DNA of 13,069 nt from contig JAVBMO010000096.1 of assembly GCA_031552355.1 (NCBI GenBank), positions 1 through 13,069 on the forward strand. The letters run 5' to 3'. A model generated the notes under the pieces. The model searched no databases, had not been told where the DNA came from, and saw only the letters and a program-made list of their open reading frames with translations. This document shows positions 1-6,919 of this stretch, in pieces (position 1 is the stretch's first letter; every line of letters begins with the position of its first letter). The position numbers were made by a program, and so were the translations under genes. The stretch is from JAVBMO01 sp031552355. Lineage in GTDB: Bacteria > Bacteroidota > Bacteroidia > Bacteroidales > P3.

Positions 1-1
1 A

Positions 2-82
2 GACATCGAATTAGAAGAGCATTTAGGAAAACCTGTTGCTTTTCAAAGAAATTATTTAACCACAAAAAAGCCTTTGACTTAG
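2..82 (+). CDS. 3' end of an unidentified protein gene (partial)
   Basis: An open frame enters from the left edge and ends at TAG (80-82), giving 26 residues that begin DIELEEHLGKPVAF and end TTKKPLT. The mixed charged and hydrophobic composition and a hairpin beginning within the last codons suggest a true gene end. Too little is present to name a family. No other frame in this stretch looks better, but such a short piece could be open by chance. Confidence 0.5.
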   Translation, partial: DIELEEHLGKPVAFQRNYLTTKKPLT

Positions 83-89
83 CTTTTTT
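64..89. terminator. AT-rich terminator-like hairpin
   Basis: AAAAAAGC (64-71) is the exact reverse complement of GCTTTTTT (82-89), separated by a 10-base loop. The right arm carries a T run for the + strand gene ending at 82, and the left arm gives a T run for leftward transcription, so it could work both ways. Only two G-C pairs support the stem, so it is weak. It overlaps the last codons of the upstream gene. Confidence 0.4.
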
Positions 90-423
90 CTACATCAATT
101 ATGGATACATATAATCAGCATACTTTGGGAAACACCACCCTTTTTAGAAATCAAAAACTCTATTCTTCAACGGTGCAAATATAATTCATTTTTGAGAATT
201 TTTTCACTTTTTATCAATTTTGCCCTAAATAAAAAACTGGAAGCCCCCCTCAACCAATTGGATATCAAGCGCCTTTGTTAACAGTCGTTTTGCCATCATA
301 TAAACAGGTAGATTTTCATTGTAATCGAACAAGGTGTATATTTTTCTCCTCCAAAGACTTTTGGTAGAAAAATCCGGTAGAAAGATTTTCAATTTGATAC
401 GGAACACCTTCGTCGCATAACAC
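83..423. other. Gene-poor interval
   Basis: I find no convincing complete gene here. The stretch holds a possible leftward promoter (176-183). On the - strand an open frame ends at a TAG near 225 and reads FDYNENLPVYMMAKRLL towards its end. It has no credible start, because its only long form begins inside the downstream terminator of the neighbouring large gene. It may be a relic of a gene. The rest is AT-rich with no repeat or RNA gene that I recognise. Confidence 0.5.
176..183 (-). promoter_or_regulatory. Possible -7 promoter box, leftward
   Basis: On the - strand the sequence reads TATATTTG followed by CACC, a perfect match to the Bacteroidota -7 consensus TAnnTTTG. No TTG is at the expected -33 distance. 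Transcription would run left towards the hairpin at 64-89 with no obvious reading frame, so any product would be a short RNA. Confidence 0.3.
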
Positions 424-462
424 AAAAAAATAGGCTGCTCAAAAATGAGCAGCCTATTTTTT
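424..462. terminator. Intrinsic terminator after the T9SS cargo gene
   Basis: TAGGCTGCTC (431-440) and GAGCAGCCTA (447-456) form a perfect 10-bp stem with a 6-base loop, flanked by a run of seven A on the left and six T on the right. It begins about 18 bases past the stop codon of the large leftward gene (480). The symmetric A and T runs make it able to stop transcription from either side. Confidence 0.9.
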
Positions 463-479
463 AGAGAGTTAAAAAGCAA

Positions 480-3400
480 TTATTGCTTTGTTATTTTTTC
501 AGTTACAGAACCATTTTCAGTTGCAATAACAACAGAATATGCCCCTTTCGCCAATTTACTTAGATCAATTGATTGAACAGAACCTCCGTTTACAATTTTT
601 GCACTAACAAGAGTACCTGCTGCATTGTAAACATTGATAGTTACTTTTTCTTGTACTTTTTCCAAGTTCACTGAAACTATATCAACTACAGGGTTAGGAT
701 ACAATGAAACATTTGCAAGAGCATTTACATCTTCAATTCCTGTTGCTTTCTTAATCAACGTCAAAGTGTATTCTTTTTCTGTTGTACCATCTTCTGCAAT
801 TACTTTTACAATAGCAGTTGTTGTATCACCTGTTAAATTAACAACTTCTGCACCTTCTACATTCGCATTTGCATCAGTTGGTGTTGCAGTTACAGTTGCT
901 GTAGTTCCTGTAATTTCACGAACAGTATAAGCTGTAGTTGTTGAAACAAATTCAGGATCTAATGTATAACCTGTTACACCTAATGCACTCAAAGTAGCGT
1001 CTGTGCGAGCAGCTCTCTTAATCAAAGTAATGGTGTATGTCTCTGTAGCAATTTCATCTTCTGCAGTTACGTTTACTGTTGCATAAGTGGTATCACTTGT
1101 CATTGACAAAGTAACACTTACTGCGCCAACTATTATTGCATGAGGTTCATTTGCAGTTGCAGTTACTGTTACAGATGTAATATTTCTTTCAATCTCTGAA
1201 ACTGTATATGCAAATGTAGTTGGAGCAAATGCAGGAGTCAATGTTTGTCCGGTTACACCCAATGCACTCAAGGTAGCATCTGTAGCAATCGGTCTTTTGA
1301 TTAATGTCAATGTATAATGACCTAAATCTCCATTTTGTGCTGTTACAGTTACTACACGAGTAGTTGTATCGCTTTCTGTTGACAAGGTAACAACACCATC
1401 TCCATCCACTGTGGCATAAGTTGCAGTTGCATTTATTGTTACTTCTGTAATATCTCTTTCAATACCTGAAACTGTATATGCAAATGTAGTTGAAGCAAAT
1501 TCAGGAGTCAATGTTTGACCTACTACTTCTAAAGAGCTTAATGTTGTGTCTGTAGATAACATTGCAATTGCATAAATACGTTCCTCGCCTGATTGAGCTG
1601 TTACTGTAACAAAAGTAGTATCGCCAATATTTGCAGCAGGAGTAACTACCGGCTCATTAGCATATTGACTTCCTTTTGTAGCTGTTACCACAGGAACAGT
1701 TGTGCCTGTAGGAATATAGTTGTACATCAATACATCTTTATCGAATCCTTCGATAGTTGTACCACCCACTTTCAAATCAGAAAGGTAATTGTTCGAAGAA
1801 CGGTGTCCTACAAAAACTGTATAATGTACAGGATTTTCTGTTCCATCTTCAGCTATTGTGTAAACAGTTGCAGCATGCCAAGAACTCTTATCTTCATATT
1901 TACCTTCCGATACTTCTGTCGCATAAACTGTATCAATTGTTGATGATGCAGCGCTGTTTGTAGGTACAGTCGAAATATAAAGAGGGAAATCTGTTGTATT
2001 TGCATATACCAAATACTCTGTTGAATCTTTATTAAAATATACATCTTCTAAAGTTACTGCAGATTTCAAAAAGAATTCAGGATTAGAAGTCAATGGTAAG
2101 ACATTAATATCTCTTGTGCTAGAATCTGTATCTGCCGGACGTGTAATTTTTACAGTTATTGTATCACGTGCTATGCCATCCTGAGCAACAGAATATAGTT
2201 TAAATTCATTTACAAAACCGCCTTTGTCTGTTTGCAAATCAGTTTTTCCTATTGTAGCCACTTGGCCACCACCCGACCAAATGGTAGAATCAGCATTATT
2301 AATAGTATCTAAACGAACTTTACCATAAGAAACAGGGAAGCCCACAATGGAATCCACACTTGCAATGGCATTGCTTCCTGTATTCCATTCGTATGTTTTG
2401 GGTTCAGTGGTAGTTTTCATTATTAGTTTATTTCCACCTGCAAAAATACCGATTGAATCCACACCAGGATCAGTGTTAGGCAAACGGGTTACTTGAACAT
2501 ATACAGATTTGCTTTCTGTTACACCATCTTCTGCTACTGCCCTTTTTCTGTAAATGGCGCTTTCATTAGCTTTTAAAACTACACCACGAATATAATGCTC
2601 AAAATAATTTGGATAATCCGGATCTTTATACAAATTATCCACTCTTTCCAAACCGCCGACAACCGCATTGGGGTGGTTCATATAAAGCTCAAAATCCCCC
2701 TCAAGAATAGTTTGTGATACATATACTTGTGGATTCTTATTGAATGGAACTGTTACCTTAATGGTATCCGGAACATTTGTTCTTAAAAGAGTTTTAAAGT
2801 TTGATGGTTCGTAGGTTTGTCCGAATTCTTTTGTCGAACTTCTTGCACCATCTGGCTTAAGAGTGTCAGAGTGAAGCGCAAGACTATTTACTTTGTAAAT
2901 GCTTGCATCATAAGATGTATCTTCTGCTGTAATATTTATGGTATAGATTCTTTGGTAAGTGGTGTCTTCCGCTATTTCCTTCACTTGAACAGCTTTAGTT
3001 GTTCCTGCAGGAATTGGAGCAATATTTGACACATTTACCAATGTCATACGATACCTAGCTAACCGAGCATTTAATGTGTCTGCATCTTTTGTGCTATTTC
3101 CTAACCTCCCATTAATTGCTATATTTCCAATATTTTGTTTTGCAGCCAACCTAAGTGTATAGATTAAACTGTCTTTGTTGAATGCAGGTGCCATTTTGAA
3201 AACCCCGTCAACACCCATTCCTGAGGTAGTCGCAGTACTTGTCCCATTCACAACATTTAATTCGTTTAATGTTATTAACGTAGTATCTGCTGCTTTAAAG
3301 ACTACACTAAATGTTTTATCTGTTCCCAAATAGTTAATGATTGCTTTTACTGTATCGTCCCAACTTGTCGGAATTCCATTTTCAGGGACGTATGTAACAG

Positions 3401-5117
3401 TCATTTCTGAGGAACTAGGGACTACAGTTATTGTAGGAAACGCTTGTCCTTTTTGGTGACCATAAGTACAAATGGTATCCAATTTATTAAAATATGCATA
3501 AGGAGTGCCATTAATTTTTAGCAAATCCCAAGAAGGTTCATATATAGAAAAGTCAGTTACAGAGTCCAACGAAGTATATTCCCAAGAAGTTGTCAACCAT
3601 TGATTGGCATCCGGTTTAAATCTTGGAGTGGAAAATCCATAGAAAAGAACATCTTTACCAAATACACGTGCTGATTCCGGCATATAATTCCAAGCCCCTT
3701 TGCTCCCGAATTTTAATCCCACACCTACTGTAGCACCATAGTATCCACAAATAAGAACACTATCCGCATTAGTTGCTATTTTTGCACAGTAATGTTTCGG
3801 CTCCGCCGCATTAAACATGGTATCAACAACAAGAGTATCCCTAATAACAGAAATTGCTGTAGCGCCAAATACTCCTGAAGTAGCGCTATTCTTCAACCTT
3901 ATAACGCCATTCGCATTGCCTATAGCACCATTATTTGCATTAGCATCTCCTTTTACATAACCTCTTACCCAATATTTATTCTCCCCATTCACATCATATC
4001 CATATACTGCATATTTACCATAATATAAAATATCCTGAGAGGTATACGGATTTTCTTTAGTTCCTATTCTTCCATCGGGAGCGGCATCTACGACCCCTAT
4101 TATATAAGAGGCTGTGGTAACAGAATCAGCGGATAAAATCTCTACATTGGCTCTTCCGGGTACAGAAATATTGAAACTAAGACTTCCCATTCCACTTTCA
4201 GAACCGGTAATAGTTGTATTGGTATTATTTTCTGCAGTTACTTTTATTTTAGCATTCGGTTGAGCGGTTATGCTAACAGGTTTGGTTCCGGTGGTTCCGG
4301 TTGGGAATACAGTGGTATAATAATCTACAAAATTTCTAAGATCATAGATTTTTAAAGGTAATGTATCCGGAGCCGGAATGTATTTTTCAATATTATCTAT
4401 TTTTATAGATGTAGGATAAGGGCTTCCATCAACACCTTTAGTAACAATCATTCTGTCTAAGTAAATAGCAACTCTTATATTTTTTGTCAAACCATAACCC
4501 GTAATTTTCATGGTTATCCTTGATGTATCAGTAGCATTTGTGGCATCCAATCCAGTTAAAACCAAAGTATTAAAAAGATCTGCCGCTGCTATATTTGCAC
4601 CAGTTTTTATTTTATAAATTTTACTAATGGAAACCTCTTTTACAAGCTTATCATCCAAATATATCTCAAGTGTTTCTTCTTTTGCTGGATTTGATCCATC
4701 TGCAAAACAATGTAAATGAAGATTAAAGGTTCCCGCATCTTTCAAATTTATAGGGCAAGTGGTTATAAAAGGAGTAACCGTATCTTTGTTCGCGGTATTA
4801 CTTGTATATCCAAATTTAAGTACACCTTTTACTGCATTAGTGCTAATACTGGGATTTCCGGTAGGAGTTCCCCAACCGCTGATAATCCAATTTCCAGGAT
4901 TCTCAACAGGAGTAGAAACAATTGTGTCAAACCACACACCTATCCCACTTCCAAAGCCTGACTTGAGACTTATATTTGACGGCGCTTTGTCAAACCCTTC
5001 GTCCAAGACGACATAACTACTTTGCCCTTTGGCCGAAAAGCCAAAAAGCACCAAAAAGAGGCCAAGCAAGAAACTGCTCATGAGCGTCTTTTTTCTAAAA
5101 GAATCATTCTTTTTCAT
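480..5117 (-). CDS. Large T9SS-secreted protein with Cadherin-like beta-sandwich repeats
   Basis: The product is 1545 residues and probably exported through the type IX secretion system to the cell surface or medium. Residues 1-31 form a signal peptide: basic start MKKNDSFRKK, a hydrophobic core and likely cleavage around AKG/Q. Residues about 35-230 look like a beta-rich jelly-roll module. Residues about 350-440 (RIGTKENPYTSQDI, then YWVRGYVKGD) resemble the DUF6359 family seen in Bacteroidota surface proteins. From about 640 onward the protein consists of divergent repeats, each ending in an AEDG-x-Y-like strand. The last three and a weaker fourth (1109-1458) match Cadherin-like beta-sandwich domains. 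Residues 1459-1545 are a type A sorting tail with LYPNP at 1472-1476 and a final KITKQ. ATG at 5117 is the first codon of the signal peptide and follows a good promoter. No catalytic domain is visible, so an adhesive, matrix or scaffold role is an inference. Confidence 0.9.
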   Translation of the reverse strand: MKKNDSFRKKTLMSSFLLGLFLVLFGFSAKGQSSYVVLDEGFDKAPSNISLKSGFGSGIGVWFDTIVSTPVENPGNWIISGWGTPTGNPSISTNAVKGVLKFGYTSNTANKDTVTPFITTCPINLKDAGTFNLHLHCFADGSNPAKEETLEIYLDDKLVKEVSISKIYKIKTGANIAAADLFNTLVLTGLDATNATDTSRITMKITGYGLTKNIRVAIYLDRMIVTKGVDGSPYPTSIKIDNIEKYIPAPDTLPLKIYDLRNFVDYYTTVFPTGTTGTKPVSITAQPNAKIKVTAENNTNTTITGSESGMGSLSFNISVPGRANVEILSADSVTTASYIIGVVDAAPDGRIGTKENPYTSQDILYYGKYAVYGYDVNGENKYWVRGYVKGDANANNGAIGNANGVIRLKNSATSGVFGATAISVIRDTLVVDTMFNAAEPKHYCAKIATNADSVLICGYYGATVGVGLKFGSKGAWNYMPESARVFGKDVLFYGFSTPRFKPDANQWLTTSWEYTSLDSVTDFSIYEPSWDLLKINGTPYAYFNKLDTICTYGHQKGQAFPTITVVPSSSEMTVTYVPENGIPTSWDDTVKAIINYLGTDKTFSVVFKAADTTLITLNELNVVNGTSTATTSGMGVDGVFKMAPAFNKDSLIYTLRLAAKQNIGNIAINGRLGNSTKDADTLNARLARYRMTLVNVSNIAPIPAGTTKAVQVKEIAEDTTYQRIYTINITAEDTSYDASIYKVNSLALHSDTLKPDGARSSTKEFGQTYEPSNFKTLLRTNVPDTIKVTVPFNKNPQVYVSQTILEGDFELYMNHPNAVVGGLERVDNLYKDPDYPNYFEHYIRGVVLKANESAIYRKRAVAEDGVTESKSVYVQVTRLPNTDPGVDSIGIFAGGNKLIMKTTTEPKTYEWNTGSNAIASVDSIVGFPVSYGKVRLDTINNADSTIWSGGGQVATIGKTDLQTDKGGFVNEFKLYSVAQDGIARDTITVKITRPADTDSSTRDINVLPLTSNPEFFLKSAVTLEDVYFNKDSTEYLVYANTTDFPLYISTVPTNSAASSTIDTVYATEVSEGKYEDKSSWHAATVYTIAEDGTENPVHYTVFVGHRSSNNYLSDLKVGGTTIEGFDKDVLMYNYIPTGTTVPVVTATKGSQYANEPVVTPAANIGDTTFVTVTAQSGEERIYAIAMLSTDTTLSSLEVVGQTLTPEFASTTFAYTVSGIERDITEVTINATATYATVDGDGVVTLSTESDTTTRVVTVTAQNGDLGHYTLTLIKRPIATDATLSALGVTGQTLTPAFAPTTFAYTVSEIERNITSVTVTATANEPHAIIVGAVSVTLSMTSDTTYATVNVTAEDEIATETYTITLIKRAARTDATLSALGVTGYTLDPEFVSTTTAYTVREITGTTATVTATPTDANANVEGAEVVNLTGDTTTAIVKVIAEDGTTEKEYTLTLIKKATGIEDVNALANVSLYPNPVVDIVSVNLEKVQEKVTINVYNAAGTLVSAKIVNGGSVQSIDLSKLAKGAYSVVIATENGSVTEKITKQ
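744..1547 (-). repeat. Three tandem Cadherin-like domain repeats within the T9SS cargo gene
   Basis: Three units of 90, 93 and 85 codons encode residues 1191-1280, 1281-1373 and 1374-1458. Each begins with (T/A)TLS(S/A)L-x-V and ends with a YT(L/I)TLIK(R/K) strand. The repeats are still close at DNA level: 1451-1520 matches 1181-1250 at 64 of 70 positions, exactly 270 bases (90 codons) apart, and 1252-1283 matches 973-1004 at 29 of 32. This points to fairly recent duplication or gene conversion. A weaker fourth unit lies upstream in the protein (residues 1109-1190). Confidence 0.9.
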
Positions 5118-5178
5118 AATTTGTAATTTTTGGTTAATATTAAAAATGCAGTTTGCATTTCTTCATTTTTACAAGGGG

Positions 5179-5207
5179 CAAATATACAAAAATTTTGAAT
5201 ATACAAA
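5179..5207 (-). promoter_or_regulatory. Promoter of the T9SS cargo gene
   Basis: On the - strand TATATTTG (5186 to 5179) matches the Bacteroidota -7 element TAnnTTTG. A TTTG at 5207 to 5204 lies 17 bases upstream and is a candidate -33 element. Transcription would start near 5172, giving a leader of about 55 bases before the ATG at 5117. Confidence 0.6.
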
Positions 5208-5385
5208 AAATTTTTGACCTTTTTTTTCTAAAACCAAATTCCCATGCGCTATTGCTCTATTTTTACATAAGTAAAACACTCAAAAAAAGCATTGGGACGC
5301 CCTTTTTTGTCAATTTTGAATTCTAAATTCTGAATTTTAAATTATTTGTCGCTACGCGACATGCTGTTTTACAGGAGTTCTTTTG

Positions 5386-5425
5386 AATGAATAATGAATA
5401 ATTAAAAATGAATAATTGAACAGCC
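5386..5425. repeat. Dispersed AT-rich repeat, copy 1 (before gldA)
   Basis: This 40-base unit, made of GAATAAT-type words and ending in CAGCC, matches 6591-6630 at 37 of 40 positions in the same orientation. A second shared segment follows in the same order: 5546-5570 resembles 6700-6723 with one mismatch and one gap. The two spacers therefore carry the same composite module on either side of gldA. Confidence 0.85.
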
Positions 5426-5449
5426 GAAACAGGGAAATCCTGCCTGAAA

Positions 5450-5468
5450 ATTTTGCCTTCGGCAAAAT
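5450..5468. other. Perfect short hairpin in the spacer
   Basis: ATTTTGCC (5450-5457) and GGCAAAAT (5461-5468) pair perfectly around a TTC triloop. There is no following T run and no gene ends nearby, so it is not a classical terminator. It may be part of the dispersed intergenic module. Confidence 0.6.
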
Positions 5469-5603
5469 ACCTCTGTGGTTCTCTCCGGCTGTCTGGTTTA
5501 AAATTCAAAATTTCTCTGTGGCTCTCCATGTAATAATTCAAAATGAGGAAATGCTTTTTGATTTTCAAATCCTCAAATCGCCTAATCTTCAAATTTTACG
5601 TTG

Positions 5604-5635
5604 TTGCATTCAAATTAAATTTCTTCGTACTTTTG
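5604..5635 (+). promoter_or_regulatory. Promoter of gldA
   Basis: TACTTTTG at 5628-5635 matches the Bacteroidota -7 consensus TAnnTTTG. TTG at 5604-5606 lies 21 bases upstream as a -33 element. A start of transcription near 5642 leaves about 38 bases before the ATG at 5680 and rules out the longer upstream frame. Confidence 0.65.
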
Positions 5636-5679
5636 TATCCATTTTTTATTATTCATTATCCGTTTTTCATTACATTGCA

Positions 5680-6591
5680 ATGTCCATAGAAGTCAATCAT
5701 ATCACCAAAGTTTACGGCACACAAAAAGCTGTCGATAATATTAGTTTCCAAATTGCCAAGGGCGAAATTGTAGGCCTTTTAGGCCCCAACGGCGCAGGAA
5801 AGTCCACCACCATGAAAATCCTTACGTGTTTTATTCCGCCTACTTCGGGCAGTGCAAAGGTTTGTGGCTACGATATTTTGGAAAATCCTATAGAAGTGCG
5901 TAAAAAAATAGGTTATTTGCCGGAACACAATCCTTTATATTTGGAAATGTATGTGAAGGAATTTTTGGAATTTATCGGCGGAATTTACCATTTGGATAAA
6001 AAAACGCTTCCGAAACGGGTCGCCGAAATGATTGAATTGACGGGCTTAGGCAAAGAGCAAGCAAAAAAAATCGGGGAGCTTTCCAAAGGTTACCGCCAAC
6101 GGATGGGCATTGCCCAAGCGCTGATACACAACCCCGAAGTGCTTATCTTGGATGAGCCTACATCGGGCTTGGATCCAAATCAGTTGCAGGAAATCCGCAA
6201 TTTGATTAAAACCGTAGGCAAAGAAAAAACCGTGATCCTCTCTACCCACATCATGCAGGAAGTAGAGGCCATTTGCGACCGCTGCATCATCATCAATAAC
6301 GGAAAAATAGTGATGGACAACGATATTCAAAATATTTCGAAGGGTGCTGTTACTCAAAACCGTTTCTTTGTTGAATTCGAAACTTCCGTGGATGAAAATG
6401 TTTTGAAAAATATCCCCGGTGTACTGAAACTCGCTAAAGTTTCCGGCAATGCCTTTTCTATCGACGCCGAAACGGGAAAAGACATCCGTCAGGAAATTTT
6501 CAAACTTTCGCAAGAAAAAAATTGGATAATTTTGACCATTCGCAAAGAAGAAGAACGACTGGAAAAAGTGTTCCAAAAACTGACAAAGTAA
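5680..6591 (+). CDS. gldA: Gliding motility-type ABC transporter ATP-binding protein GldA
   Basis: This 303-residue cytoplasmic ATPase subunit would energise an ABC transporter. The N-terminus MSIEVNHITKVYGTQKA and the overall length match GldA, which in Flavobacterium works with the permease subunits GldF and GldG in gliding. Visible motifs: Walker A GPNGAGKST (35-43), Q-loop region YLPEHNPLY with Glu where many ABC proteins have Gln, signature LSKGYRQ (134-140), Walker B LILDEP (155-160) and switch His in STH (190). The C-terminal 100 residues are the extra domain typical of this group. No gldF or gldG lies next to it here, so the permease must be encoded elsewhere. Many non-gliding Bacteroidota also keep this gene, so its presence does not prove motility. 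The start is set by the family N-terminus and the promoter at 5604-5635. Confidence 0.9.
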   Translation: MSIEVNHITKVYGTQKAVDNISFQIAKGEIVGLLGPNGAGKSTTMKILTCFIPPTSGSAKVCGYDILENPIEVRKKIGYLPEHNPLYLEMYVKEFLEFIGGIYHLDKKTLPKRVAEMIELTGLGKEQAKKIGELSKGYRQRMGIAQALIHNPEVLILDEPTSGLDPNQLQEIRNLIKTVGKEKTVILSTHIMQEVEAICDRCIIINNGKIVMDNDIQNISKGAVTQNRFFVEFETSVDENVLKNIPGVLKLAKVSGNAFSIDAETGKDIRQEIFKLSQEKNWIILTIRKEEERLEKVFQKLTK

Positions 6592-6630
6592 ATGAATAGT
6601 GAATAATTAAAAATGAATAATGGAGCAGCC
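6591..6630. repeat. Dispersed AT-rich repeat, copy 2 (after gldA)
   Basis: This copy is 37/40 identical to 5386-5425 and in the same orientation. It starts on the last base of the gldA stop codon (TAA, 6589-6591), so gldA sits between two direct repeats. No recognisable terminator follows gldA, so the module may supply the 3' end of the transcript. Confidence 0.85.
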
Positions 6631-6640
6631 TATGTGGTAA

Positions 6641-6670
6641 AAAATCTGCGAAAATCTGCGCAATCTGCGG
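6641..6670. repeat. Three tandem decamers with core ATCTGCG
   Basis: AAAATCTGCG occurs at 6641-6650 and again at 6651-6660, followed by the variant CAATCTGCGG at 6661-6670. The unit lies in non-coding DNA directly after the gldA-side dispersed repeat. Similar ATCTGCG-rich stretches occur in intergenic DNA of other Bacteroidota as far as I recall, so it is probably part of a genome-wide repeat family. Confidence 0.75.
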
Positions 6671-6791
6671 GAAAGGGAAAATATGAAGATTTGGAAATAA
6701 GGAAATGTTTTTAATTTTCAAATTAACGTAATTTGGCTGTTTAATTCCTAATTCAAAATTTAAAATCCTCAAAGTTTTCAATTAAAAAAAG

Positions 6792-6822
6792 TATCTTTGC
6801 AAAAAAATAGTGGATAGATTTG
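6792..6822 (+). promoter_or_regulatory. Candidate promoter(s) of metK
   Basis: Two matches to the Bacteroidota -7 consensus TAnnTTTG occur: TATCTTTG (6792-6799) and TAGATTTG (6815-6822). The first lacks a clear -33 TTG. The second has only the TTTG of the first box 15 bases upstream. Either gives a metK leader of about 90-115 bases, long for this kind of genome. Confidence 0.5.
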
Positions 6823-6919
6823 TTTTGATTGCAACCACAGAAAAAAATTGCTAAACCATTTTCTTTTCTTCCTTTCAGGCAAATTTCCCTTACAATTTTA
6901 ATCTTTAAAACTTAAAAAT

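Larger units (their letters stand above)
5218..5679. other. Repeat-rich intergenic spacer upstream of gldA
   Basis: No gene is supported here. Frames are open on both strands, but they run through low-complexity AT repeats and encode implausible proteins. The spacer holds a small GTCGC/GCGAC hairpin (5348-5360), a repeat copied again after gldA (5386-5425), a perfect 8-bp hairpin (5450-5468), a second short repeat (5546-5570) and the gldA promoter. The rightward frame that is open from 5416 into gldA is not taken as coding, because the promoter lies within it and the family's N-terminus is at 5680. Confidence 0.7.
6592..6919. other. Intergenic spacer between gldA and metK
   Basis: It contains the second copy of the dispersed module (to 6630, and 6700-6723), three tandem ATCTGCG decamers (6641-6670), and candidate metK promoters followed by a leader of roughly 100 bases. 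I looked for a SAM-sensing riboswitch in the leader and recognised none. The open - strand frame in 6500-6781 is low-complexity and is not considered a gene. Confidence 0.7.

Noticed and set aside
744..1547. CRISPR-like regular repeats
   Set aside because: The repeats are coding, about 270 bases long and contiguous without unique spacers; they are protein domain repeats.
2165..2170. CACGTG core that might be a third parS site
   Set aside because: The flanks read TGTAT before and CTATG after the core; the right half does not match parS, and it lies inside the T9SS coding region.
3665..3670. Another CACGTG core
   Set aside because: Both flanks (AATA and CTGA) disagree with the parS consensus.
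5416..5679. N-terminal extension of gldA (88 codons open in frame)
   Set aside because: It contains the gldA promoter and intergenic repeats, and the GldA family begins at MSIEVNHITK (5680).
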